Source: Lojkania enalia
Taxonomy: Eukaryota > Ascomycota > Dothideomycetes > Pleosporales
NCBI GenBank assembly: GCA_010094045.1
Contig: ML986633.1
Location: forward strand, 124,722 to 188,721
Direction of reading: 5' to 3'
DNA length: 64,000 nucleotides
A model generated the notes under the pieces. That model did no database searches. It was not told where the DNA came from and was given only the letters and a program-made list of their open reading frames with translations. Of the stretch, positions 12,061-22,199 are shown one piece after another; the stretch's first letter is position 1, and each line of letters opens with the position of its first letter. A program made the translations under genes and the position numbers.

Positions 12061-12981
12061 ATCATACGAAGACTCACATTGTTACTGCTGTTACTACTGC
12101 TGCTGGAGGAGAGAGGGAGAAGGGCCAGCGGCATGGTTTACTATTATTATTATACAAACGGCAGTTGCGAATAAATCATGTAATATATATATATATTTAT
12201 ACTTAAGGCTTTATGCTTTATTATTCGAAGGTATTATGGTTTAATTTAGCATGTAAAATTATATAATATTCATTGATCTAATGCTCGGTAAAGGCCGGGG
12301 TTTAGTTTTGTCCCTCCATCGGCTAATCGTCCTCCGTAGCCGAGCCGCGTCCTAGTGTTTATGAACACTTGTCAAACGATACCTAATTTCACCTACAGCG
12401 ACTTGGAACATCTCGACGTGATGGACATTCGAAGCTTAGCTGGTGAGGAGAGGGACAAGAATCTTGAATTGGGTCTCACCTTGCCCCACATTCTTATTCG
12501 CGACGGGCCAAGACCGTCGTTGTACTAAAATACTGGATCCAGACTCAATTCCGAATAAGATCTATTTTTTACTTCACGGTATGCATTTATCATTGAACCT
12601 AGGCTTGATGTGCAACAGGGAAAGCCTGCTTGCAGTAAAACAGATCTGAGACGCCCTGCAATTCTCCGCGGTACCCAACCAAACGAGAAAGCTTAGCTAA
12701 ACGCCAGCCTCAGGCCGCCAAAATCCCACATGGCATTACGGAAGTAAAGTCAAGATGAAAGCAATCACTACTTGTTGTCTATCTACGAAGCACTCAGCAC
12801 TTGCCATGAGGCGCTACTCCCTTGGTTCCCGACCAAACCCCCAGCCAGCCAGCTAGCCGGCGTCCTCGTCCTTCGTTAAACACATTATTTACATGTATCA
12901 ACCCATTTTCTATCGCACCAGCCCCCATTCCCAGACCCATGACTCCACCGCCTAATGGCCATGTTTCGGAAGGTAAGATGC
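12061..12981. other. intergenic, no gene seen
   Basis: The composition is ordinary. It contains a short AT microsatellite (about 12,181-12,200) and a few small open frames without codon structure or homology that I can recognise. It serves as the 3' flank of the Egh16-like gene. Confidence 0.5.
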
Positions 12982-14216
12982 TCAAAATCGGAAGCTTTTC
13001 GACGTCTTGACCCATCGCTTCTCTCCGGCTAGGAGAGCAACCTCCTCCTCTTCCTCGTCGTCCGTGAGGAGAGGCTCACCGGGGATGGACTTGAACTGGC
13101 GTTTGCCGACAAGAGCGACTTCCTCTTCCTCGGCGTCGTTAGTGAGAGCGGGAGTGGCAGCATTGGCCCCAGCAGCAGCTGCACCTCGGATTTTGTTAAT
13201 GAGATGTTAGAATGAAGGAACAGAAAAAGCTTACCACTGTTTCCTGTGGCCGGAGCGGCAGCGGCAGCAGCAGGGGCAGCAGCAGCAGCGGCGGCTGAAT
13301 CAGCACTCCCTATCTTTGTTAGATTCCAGTTCAAAATGAGAAGGTGTGGAGCCTACCAGCAACAACGCCAGCGTTACCTGCAGCAGCAGGTGCTGCAACA
13401 GAAGGTGCGGCGGCGGCAGGAACAGCGGCAGAAGGTGCGGCGGCAGCAGGTGCGGCGGCGGCCGGGGCGGCTTTTCGATTGTCAAGAGCTTGCCAAGATT
13501 TATGATATGAATGAGCTTACCTGCAGGGGGAGCAGCAGCCGTAGTATTGCCGCCAGCCATCTGGATTGGGACACATCCACCGAAGGGGCCAGCACGAGCA
13601 GGGTTCTCGCATCGAACCATGCAGACATTGGACTGGCCAGCGTTGGTACCAGTGCAAGTCTGGTCAGCTGGGATGGCAACGCTAAGTGGAAGATCCATCG
13701 TGTTTTGATCATTGTTCCTGCCTCGTCGATTGCCGTCAATGTTCTGCGTGACCTGGATAGGAGTCCACTGTGTCCCGGTGCCAGTAGCATCGATCATGCA
13801 TGTGTATGGACCTGCACCGTCACCGTTGACTTGATGGAGAGTCATGTCGAGGCTCCCGCCTGCGGAGACCTGAGGTAGTGTAGGACCGTTGATCGCCATG
13901 ACCTGAGCAGTGCCGGCTTCGACATCGTTGGTACCTCCAGCAAGAGTCTCACCGCAGGTATCAGCACCCTCATTCCTGAAGCGAGTGGCGTCTTGCTGGA
14001 AAGGGTTACGCCTTGTGCCATCACGGGGAGTGGCTGGATCAACTGTGCAATCTTAGTAAGGGCGAATTTAAGCTAACTCTGTCGTCAGATACCTCCAATG
14101 GCGGAACCTTGACCACCCTGATCACCGACTGCCATAACAATAGCACTGTGCCCAGCTACAAGTTGGCTGGTGGCCAAAAGGCCGAAAGAAACGATGGAAG
14201 TCTTAGAGAAGAACAT
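12982..14216 (-). CDS. Egh16-like secreted protein (GEgh16/Gas1 family) with Ala/Pro and acidic-KR tail
   Basis: This predicted 336-residue secreted protein belongs to the Egh16/Gas1 family, whose members are tied to appressoria and virulence in plant and insect pathogens. My exons, in coding order, are 14216-14093, 14042-13521, 13470-13378, 13309-13235 and 13178-12982. All splice sites are GT..AG, the introns are 50, 50, 68 and 56 bp, and the total is 1011 nt in frame. Residues 1-22 look like a signal peptide, followed by [15 protein letters not shown], typical of the family. Conserved blocks include [14 protein letters not shown] after intron 1, [10 protein letters not shown], and a Cys-containing [17 protein letters not shown]. 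The last three exons encode Ala/Pro-rich repeats, then two acidic stretches (EEEEVAL) each followed by a Lys-Arg pair. That tail is low-complexity and would evolve fast. The frame and sites support the model; the function is from the family. Confidence 0.88.
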
Positions 14217-14351
14217 TCTGAACCGGTCAGGAATGATGGATTAATAGAAGGGAATCAAATATTAGAGAAGAAAAACGAGTAGTGATTGCTTTAGCTACTT
14301 GGCCGGGAAGCTGAGTGTTGATGTTCGATGTTGATGGCGACGCTGGGTGTC

Positions 14352-14357
14352 TTTATA
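14352..14357 (-). promoter_or_regulatory. TATA box of the Egh16-like gene
   Basis: On the minus strand this reads tataaa within atgtataaagac. It lies about 136 bp upstream of the chosen ATG, a usual spacing when a short 5' leader is present. Confidence 0.45.
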
Positions 14358-14419
14358 CATCATTCCTGACCCTTACGAGCCAGAACCAAATGCCGTGATA
14401 GCCACGGGCGTTGAGCTAT

Positions 14420-15913
14420 CCGGCTTGGTGCGGTGGCATCAAGTTTGGGCCAAGCGCTGTATACCTTCGAGTCAACCCTCTCGAAGTCAGAGGTTTCCAG
14501 ATTTCTGCCGCAACAGTCGGCCATGTCCTTTATTCAGCACATTGTGTGATTCAAAATGAGCCTTCCAGGGAGGGCTCATGCTTCGCTTGTCCGTTTCGAA
14601 AGGCTTTTGGGAGCTCTCAGACGTGTTTGAAGCGGGAATGTGAGCTGAAGATCGAGAGCGCGGGGTTGTTGTGACCTATGAGAACTAGCAAACCTGCACT
14701 GGGGCCCCTAGATCCGGCATAGCACACTTTTTCTATGGCTGCATTGCTTGGTCCCAGAGTTAGACGAATGAGCTTTGGAAGACAAGGAGATCAATCCGAA
14801 GCACTAGCAAACACATTAAACAAGCCCCAGACATTACTCCTCAATGGTGATAGAGGGCTAACAAATACCCAAGTTTGGAATCGTTCCAAGACCCGAAAAG
14901 TTTGGTAGATAATTCAAATCATGCATTTTGTGGCTGTGCAGTTAGAGCACGGGAAGTGGAGACTAAAACTAAACATTGAATATCAATAAGAACGAGAGAG
15001 CGGTTGCAGTTTTCTAGGAATAAATGTTGAAATCGCTTTCCAGTTTTTAGTAGGTGATACACTAGGACAAGGCGTTGGACGAGATATCACCGGTATAGAG
15101 CTACTACGTATAGATCCAACTGAACGGTAATAATTGAGATGAGAAAAGTTCCCTCGGCATTCGATCGTAGTCAAGGTAGATGATGTCTCAAAACGTGCAT
15201 CGGAGAAACGTGTTTAAGTAAAACCTGACTCTGCCGGATCAAAAGATGCCGGCTTTCCCAGGTTCTGCTTGTAAATTTTCGAGCATGAAGCATCTTAAAA
15301 GGGAAAACGGGTTTGACTCCAGTTTCGCTCGGCTATTTTGGGAGTTTAGGTTTTGTTTATTGTCGCACCCAGGTTTCACGCTGATCCGAGAACGCCAAGG
15401 AAGATCAAGACCTCGAACCCGCAGTTTTAGCAATTTTTTTTTTCAGTTCGGCCAAGGGTACGCAGCAAATGGGATACCGAAGCGGCGGCGAGGAGAGAGA
15501 GCAGACTCATTGAAGGTCGCCATCATTGGGAGGGCGTGTGAGTAGAAATCTCGGCGCTTAGGGACAAATCCTTACATAATAGCCTTGAGAACCATCTCGG
15601 AACTGACGCGACAATGCCTAAAGGTTGAACTCAAAAACGGTTTGCCAGAAGCGAAACAATCAACGATATTCCACTAACTATATTCCGATATGCAATTAGA
15701 GCATCTTCTTGTACAGTTAAGTATTGAACCTTGTTTACATAGAGTTTCACTGACGCGTTCCTTTGAGCGGCTTCATCCCGGCTCTACGTTTCTCATCTAC
15801 GTTAGATACTCGGACTTACACTATACATGACCTACATTAGAAGAAACTCGTGCTGGTTCTACCATTTCCTCGTTTAAGAAGCTTGCCGCATCTGTTTAGC
15901 TGCTGACGTTGAA
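14420..15913. other. intergenic, no gene supported
   Basis: Only short frames without recognisable protein character occur here, including a 99-codon frame at 15,246-15,545 that ends in an Arg-rich, T-run-containing segment. I see no conserved motif, tRNA or repeat. Confidence 0.5.
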
Positions 15914-16078
15914 ATGGTATGTGGATACTGCGGCGTAAAACATTCAAAGGATGATTGTTGGTCGAGCAATGGTATGCATACTGGCGGAGTGAAAGGACCA
16001 TTTAAGAGCAATCGAACGGCCCCAAATCTCCCTCAGGCAACCTTGGGCTCGTGGTATGGACTTCTCGATATGATTTGA
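15914..16078 (+). CDS. tiny ORF with a CCHC-like zinc knuckle, possible gag relic
   Basis: This is a 54-codon frame from ATG to TGA whose start reads CGYCGVKHSKDDCW. The spacing C-x2-C-x3-H-x4-C, ending in CW, resembles zinc knuckles in gag proteins of copia-type elements. No flanking capsid, LTR or protease is visible. It may be a stranded fragment of an old element or chance; it is not a convincing gene. Nothing else is recognised from here to the transporter. Confidence 0.25.
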   Translation: MVCGYCGVKHSKDDCWSSNGMHTGGVKGPFKSNRTAPNLPQATLGSWYGLLDMI

Positions 16079-16840
16079 CCACCGTCTAACGCCTTTACTT
16101 TTGACTTCTGCCATTCCTTTCCTTGACTAAGATTCCCGATACTCACGGTTCCACATCCATGAGAACATATTCATATCCCCACTCAGTTATCAAGACTCCG
16201 AAAATCATATCCAAGAACTTTTGGGGGTCTTTGTGTCTATCACCCAAATAATGCGCAAGCTACACAAGTGAAATGATCTGCTCAAAATTATTCATAGCCA
16301 GAAAAATAATTTAATGGACCTTGTTCGAGAGCTCCGATATGCTTCAGAGCAGGCGATAGACGGTTCTATGCTGCCTTATCACAGCAATAGGATCACCGCC
16401 CAGAAGGTAAAATATAACAAGGGGAACATCTTTTTCCTTCGCTTTTGCAGAAGAAGCCGAGGACGGATCGCGATTAATGGCAGGGTTACTAGCTAACCGG
16501 GTAAATGATTGGTGGTTGCCAGTAATTCATATATGTGCTCGATCTGCCTACCACAATTGGCTTAGGGCCACCCCGACCAGTGGTTTCCCTTATCGGATTC
16601 CCAATCCTGTCCTTATATCCTCGTGGTTATCTGATACTTGTCGTTTATATTTTTCGCTCTTTCTTCTTGCTATCAAGAGTTTAGGAAGCGGTGTAGAGCG
16701 TAGTACCGATTACTTTAGTGCCACGCGAGAGTTCTACACGACGAATATTGGGTCGTATCCGCCACATCCATCTCGTCGCAAACCCTACCTGTTATTTTGC
16801 TCTTCATAGCCATCATTCTCAAGTCCGAGACGGATTACCA
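16079..16840. other. intergenic upstream of the transporter
   Basis: No gene is supported. An ATG at 16,718 is in frame with the transporter but would add 41 residues of unconserved sequence, so it was not used as the start. Confidence 0.45.
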
Positions 16841-19358
16841 ATGGAGAAGGATACTCATGCTAGCCATTTCGAAGACCCACTGCTCACAGTCGTAGAAAAG
16901 ACACGTCAATGGGACCCTAATATTACGCAAGAGAGGGTTGATAGGCTCGTCGCTGCAACACGTGATGGAGACCCAGAAGCCGTCAGAAGAGCCCAAGCAG
17001 ACTTTGTTGAAGATTCGCCGTATGAACAAGTCAGAGCTGCCGTCAAGAACACGGATGGAGGAGAGCCTGCATGTACAGTGCGCGCATGGGTCTTAGGCTT
17101 GATATTTGTGACCGTTGCATCAGGGCTGAACATGTTCCTCTCAATGCGTAGTCCCGCTATCAATTTTCCTTCTATTGTCGTGCTTCTGTGAGTTTCTTCG
17201 GCGAGCCTACAATTAGAAAGATTCTTATGGCTTTCTAGGATTGCTTACCCGTTCGGAAACCTTTGGGCTCGCCTTGTACCAACAAAGCAATTTCGGACTT
17301 TGGGTCACTGCTGGACTCTTAATACGGGACCTTTCAATGTTAAGGAACATGCTGTCATCACTGTCAGTTACCCAAATGCAATATCACATGGTTTTAATTG
17401 GTTTTGCAGCTTATGTCTGGAATATCCATTAACTACGCGTACTCAACTGATGCGCTGCTTGGGCTCCTAGGCAAACCGTTCTACAATGTGAAACTATCGT
17501 GGGGCTTCCAATTGCTCTTCACCTTAAGTAGCCAGATCATTGGCATCGCTTTAGCAGGGCTTTTTCGCCGCTTTCTGGTAAGCTACAATGATCCCGAATG
17601 AGCTGCTAAGCACAGCAATTTTTTCCTCACAATCAAAAACCCCGCTGATTATTCAACTTAGGTATGGCCAGCAGCTCTCATATGGCCAAATCAATTCTCT
17701 AATACTGTCCTACTTCATACTCTGCATGACAAAGCTGATGTCAGTGTAATGAGTGCAAATGGCTGGACTGTTTCCCGTTACCGATACTATTGCTACGTTT
17801 TAGTAGGCATGTTCGTTTATTATTGGTTTCCGGGTGTAATCTGGCAAGGCCTTAGCGTATTTGCTTTCATAACTTGGTATGTCCCTCTTTTGAGATAGCT
17901 TTTGATATTAATCCCTTCTAACCGCCTCTTAGGATCAAACCAAACAATATCGTTCTTAACCAGCTTTTCGGTGGATTCACAGGCTTATCGTTGATACCAC
18001 TAACCTTCGACTGGACCTATGTCTCAAGCTACCTTTACAATCCGCTATTATCCCCGTTCCACTCGCACCTCAATACTCTTATTGGGCTAATAATTTTCGT
18101 CCTGATCACAACTATTGGAATTTCCTTCTCCGGTGCCCTCTATTCAAACTACCTTCCCATCAACACGTCGATCACTTTCGACAACGAACAAAAAGTTTAC
18201 AACGTCAGCCGCGTTCTTGGGCCCAATTTTACTTTCGATCTCACTAAATATAAAAATTATTCACCAATGTTTCTGGCTCCAACACTCGCTCTTAACTATG
18301 GCCTTAGTTTCGCCGCTCTTACTGCAGCAGTTGTGCATGTTGTCGTCTTCCACCGGAAAGAAATCTGGTATCGCTTTAAAACCGCTCGAAACCAGGGAGA
18401 CGACGTGCATATGAGGCTCATGGTAAAGTACGCCCCATGTCCGGACTGGTGGTACGGAGTACTACTATTCATATCCGTCATGTTCGGCCTGGCCACCGTG
18501 CTGGCCTACGATTCACAATTAACATGGTGGGCTTACTTTGTGTCCATCTTCGTAGCTCTGGTCTTCATTATTCCTACATGCATGATCTTCGGAATCGCTA
18601 ATATACAGTTGTCGTTAAACATTATATCCCCATTTCTCGCGGGTTACATGATTCCTGGAAGGCCGATTGGTGTTATGATCTTTAAGGTTTACAGTACAAT
18701 TATACTTGGGCAGGCACAGCTATTCTCTGGAGACCTAAAATTAGCTCATTATATGAAGATTCCACCTAGGACGGCCTTTTCCGCGCAGCTCGTGGCAGCT
18801 CTTTGGGCAAGCTTTGTTCAAATTGCGATCATGAATTGGACGCTAGGTAACATCCCCGAGGTGTGCACACCCCTTCAGAGAGGGCATTTCACATGTCCAA
18901 ATGGGCGTGCATTCTTTTCGAGCAGTATCACGTGGGGTGTTCTAGGTCCTGATCGCATGTTCGGGCCGGGAACAATTTATCAGGCAATCCACTGGTATTG
19001 GCTTGTTGGCGCGCTCCTCCCAATCCTATTCTATATGCTCATCAGGATCGCGCCAAAGTCTCCGGCTAGGTACTTGAACGCGCCCGTTATGCTTGGAGCG
19101 ATGGCGTGGCTTCCTCCCGCCACCCCACTTAGTTTCTCATCTTGGGCAATCTTCGGACTCATCTTCAATTACTGGATTATGCGAAAGTGCCCGGACTGGT
19201 GGCACAAGTACAACTATATTACGGCTGCTGGTCTAGATTCTGGCCTAATCATCTCGACTATCATTATCTTCTTCGCCATTACACTCCCAAATGTTCAAGT
19301 CCCTCGATGGTGGGGTAATGTCAAAGTTTTCGAGACTACTGTAAGCGAAGAAGTATAG
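16841..19358 (+). CDS. OPT-family oligopeptide transporter
   Basis: This proton-coupled plasma-membrane importer of small peptides belongs to the OPT superfamily and has 759 residues in my model. Exons are 16841-17187, 17239-17362, 17410-17577, 17662-17876 and 17933-19358; introns are 51, 47, 84 and 56 bp and the total of 2280 nt is in frame. Family hallmarks are present: GPFNVKEH at about residues 146-153 and the KIPPR motif at about 560-564. There are also many hydrophobic segments, the WFPG and NQLFGG blocks, and a closing WWGN block. The donor of intron 2 reads GTCAGT, a weak but usable site, chosen because it joins VIT to LMSGISINYAYSTD as the family requires. The length is normal for fungal OPTs. 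The substrate cannot be told from sequence. The amidase gene follows in the same orientation. Confidence 0.93.
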
Positions 19359-20123
19359 GTTCTTTGCATTATTCATATACTGACGACCGATGGCTAGGAC
19401 TATCTGAACACTGCGATCCGAGAAACGGTTGGGGAAGGCGAGACTTTCGGGCCGAAGACTTGGTGATGCATTTCATCGTCCTTCCATAGACGTCCACGAA
19501 AGGACCATGAATGAACACAGCCTATACAGCACTTCACTCCAATCAATAGGAAATATGAGGGATTCATACGGGTCATATGGATCAATTTATGACCTGTGCA
19601 TGCGTATCCATCGCATATAAAAACACTTCTCCTGTACCAGTAACGTGCGTGATGAGCTACATCGGGCGCCGAAACCGCAATTCTCGTAGGCGGTATTTCC
19701 CGTCGATTGTGTTATGATGCTGTAGTACCCCACCCACAATCCGGGCTCAATTCCTACGTAAATGACACAGGTTCACACTACAAAGTAAGTCTAGCGTAAG
19801 GCTAGTGACTATCGGGTAGGTGTTAAAATACTTGGCATCCAGCGCCATTCCAAAAGTCGGAAAAGCGGGCTTAAGATAAGCTCAGATGTCGCATGGGTAT
19901 CGCATGAACAATCGGTAGATTTATAAATGGCTCTTACAAACAATATTCGAATCCAGGTTCTGCAAACATATCGCCCACTCAAAGGAAATAACAAAATGAC
20001 TCAAGACCAAACGGTGGATCTTTAGTGTTTCCTTGCATTCACTATAACATAGGGCTTCCCTTACGACAATGGCAATACTCGTTTCTAAGGTTCTCATTTT
20101 TGTTTAGTTCACATAACTAGTAG
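19359..20123. other. intergenic between transporter and amidase
   Basis: 765 bp with no supported gene. It holds the transporter 3' end and the amidase promoter. No clear TATA box was found near the amidase start. Confidence 0.5.
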
Positions 20124-21812
20124 ATGTGGGGAACGGCAGGCAACACCATGCTAACGTCTCCTTTTTCTTTTGGGACAGCATTGTTCTTAGTTCAACTCAC
20201 TACATCACAGACGACACCCTTTGATGCGCGAGAAGCAACCGTGGAATACGTTCACCATGCCGTCTTCTCCGGTCTAACCACATGTCGCGACATTGTATCA
20301 TCTTTCATTTCCAGGATTGAAGCTCATAATAATCTTACCAACGCTATTATCACGTTGAATTCCCAGGCTTTAGATGTCGCCGATACCTTGGACGTATCTC
20401 TTTCGGCAGGAAACGCAACTGGTCCATTGTTTTGCGTTCCTGTACTTCTTAAAGATAACTATGATACAAAGGATATGCCCACCACAGGCGGAAACTTGTT
20501 ACTGGCAGGCTCTCAGCCTACGGAAGATGCACCAAGCATTGTAGCATTGAAGAATGCAGGTGCTATTATGCTAGGAAAAGCAAACTTGCACGAGCTTGCG
20601 CTAGAAGGACTGAGTGTCTCTTCCCTCGGTGGCCAAACAATTAATCCATATGACTCTACTCGAACCCCTGGAGGTAGCTCTGGAGGAACTGGTGCTGCAG
20701 TTGCCGCATCTTTCTGCGTGTTTGGCACAGGAACCGACACCGTCAACTCTTTAAGAAGTCCAGCATCTGCGAACTCGCTTTTCAGTGTCCGTCCCACGCG
20801 AGGATTGATTACTCGGACAGGCATTATCCCCATTTCTTACACGCATGATGCTATTGGCCCCATTGGACGTTCTATCAAAGACATTGCGATAGCATTGACA
20901 GTCATGGCATCATCTGGCTATGATGCGGCGGACAACACTACTTCGCTTGTTCCATCAACCCACCGTAATTTTAACTATGCCGCATCTGCAACCGCTGGCT
21001 CGCTACAAGGATTACGACTAGGCGTTCTAGATGGCTTTTTTAACTTCACCTCTTCCCCAGAAGTCACTCCTGTCAATAACGCTATGTTCGCTATGATGGC
21101 CAAGCTCGAATCCGCTGGCGCCACCCTCATCCCCATCAACGAATCCATCTACAACGCCACAGAAATCGCGAACAGACTCGACGTCCAACGCTTTGAATAC
21201 CGCGAGCTCATGAATGAGTACTTCGCTCGCTCTTCTCTGTCAGGCGAGCATCCTGCAACATTGACAGATCTCTATTCCCACAAAGCCACAAACGGATCAG
21301 ATGGCGGCTTCCTCGTAATCCCAACAGAATACGAGTACGTAGAGACAGCCCTTGTCTCCTCAACCGGAAATGTAACATACTCTAGCCGTCAATACGGCAT
21401 CCGGAATCTCACCATTGCCCTACAATCTACCTTCGCGGCAAATAACCTCGACGCAATCATCTACCCAGAACAAAAGAATCTCGTAGTCAAGATCGCATCG
21501 CCCTCGCAGTCCGGAAGAAACGGTATACTTGCCGCTCTTACTGGATCGCCAGTCGTCACGGTCCCAGCGGGCTTCTCGAACGCGACGGAGACGGCGCCGA
21601 TGGGTGTTCCTATCGGTATGGAGATCCTCGGACGGCCTTGGGATGAGGAGAAGTTGTTGCAGATTGGATATCAAATTGAACAACTTACGCGTATTAGGAA
21701 GCCGCCGCAGTTCGCGATGGAAAGAGTGGAGGTGTTGCAGTATATCAGTGTTCCTTCTATTTTGCCGGATAGCGGGAATATCTCGCCGAACTATCCGCTA
21801 GGGACTTTGTAA
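20124..21812 (+). CDS. amidase-signature family hydrolase, likely secreted
   Basis: This single-exon 562-residue protein of the amidase-signature superfamily hydrolyses amide bonds with a Ser-cisSer-Lys triad. The likely catalytic Lys is K110 in PVLLKDNYDTKD. The GGSSGG signature lies at residues 183-188 with the bridging Ser at S185, and the nucleophile would be S209. Around S209 the usual GG before the Ser is replaced by Val-Asn (GTDTVNSLRSPAS), a variant I associate with fungal paralogues. A hydrophobic N-terminus (about residues 9-30) suggests a signal peptide. The Met at residue 9 (20,148) would make a more compact signal and is an alternative start. The C-terminus retains the ILGRPWDEEKLLQIGYQIE block. 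Substrate is unknown. The neighbouring peptide transporter hints at nitrogen scavenging, which is inference only. Confidence 0.92.
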   Translation: MWGTAGNTMLTSPFSFGTALFLVQLTTSQTTPFDAREATVEYVHHAVFSGLTTCRDIVSSFISRIEAHNNLTNAIITLNSQALDVADTLDVSLSAGNATGPLFCVPVLLKDNYDTKDMPTTGGNLLLAGSQPTEDAPSIVALKNAGAIMLGKANLHELALEGLSVSSLGGQTINPYDSTRTPGGSSGGTGAAVAASFCVFGTGTDTVNSLRSPASANSLFSVRPTRGLITRTGIIPISYTHDAIGPIGRSIKDIAIALTVMASSGYDAADNTTSLVPSTHRNFNYAASATAGSLQGLRLGVLDGFFNFTSSPEVTPVNNAMFAMMAKLESAGATLIPINESIYNATEIANRLDVQRFEYRELMNEYFARSSLSGEHPATLTDLYSHKATNGSDGGFLVIPTEYEYVETALVSSTGNVTYSSRQYGIRNLTIALQSTFAANNLDAIIYPEQKNLVVKIASPSQSGRNGILAALTGSPVVTVPAGFSNATETAPMGVPIGMEILGRPWDEEKLLQIGYQIEQLTRIRKPPQFAMERVEVLQYISVPSILPDSGNISPNYPLGTL

Positions 21813-21828
21813 GGGTTGGCAGTTCTGC

Positions 21829-21852
21829 TTTTTTTTTTTTTTTTTTTTTTTT
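21829..21852. repeat. T24 homopolymer just 3' of the amidase gene
   Basis: An uninterrupted run of 24 T begins 17 bases after the amidase stop codon. It is either in the 3' UTR or at the end of transcription. Its length is prone to polymerase slippage and to sequencing error. Confidence 0.8.
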
Positions 21853-22199
21853 ATTGACATCATGGAGATATGATGGTAGCGGTCATGCGTTGATGATGCT
21901 TAGCATATTAATAGAAATGAACGAATTATACGACGCTAGTCCCGCGTCCAGTCTTCCGTGCATCCCCTATCATTCTTATTCATCTACTATGATTTTAATC
22001 CCTACACACTTTCCGAATTACTGTGTTCTCGAGTCCTAATTTCTAGATGATTTTTTTACAAACCGAGCATCAACCAGCATGCTTGTAGTTTTAGGACTGT
22101 ATTCTCAATACCAAATGCAGCGGGGAGGTAAATTGTGTCTTACCCTAACTCTCCCATATCGCAGTCCAAGTCCTTCTTTTAGTAATGTTTAACAAATCA
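21853..22199. other. intergenic
   Basis: Moderately AT-rich, with no gene or motif recognised. A 61-codon frame at 21,854-22,039 has no protein-like features. Confidence 0.4.

Noticed and set aside
13246..13878. 210-codon plus-strand frame
   Set aside because: It is the antisense of the Egh16-like exons; Ala/Pro GC-rich codons keep the opposite strand open.
15400..15420. B-box-like tcgaaccc, possible tRNA on the minus strand
   Set aside because: No A box or cloverleaf around it.
16718..16840. Upstream in-frame start for the OPT transporter
   Set aside because: Adds 41 residues with no family-like features; the Met at 16,841 precedes the first recognisable part.
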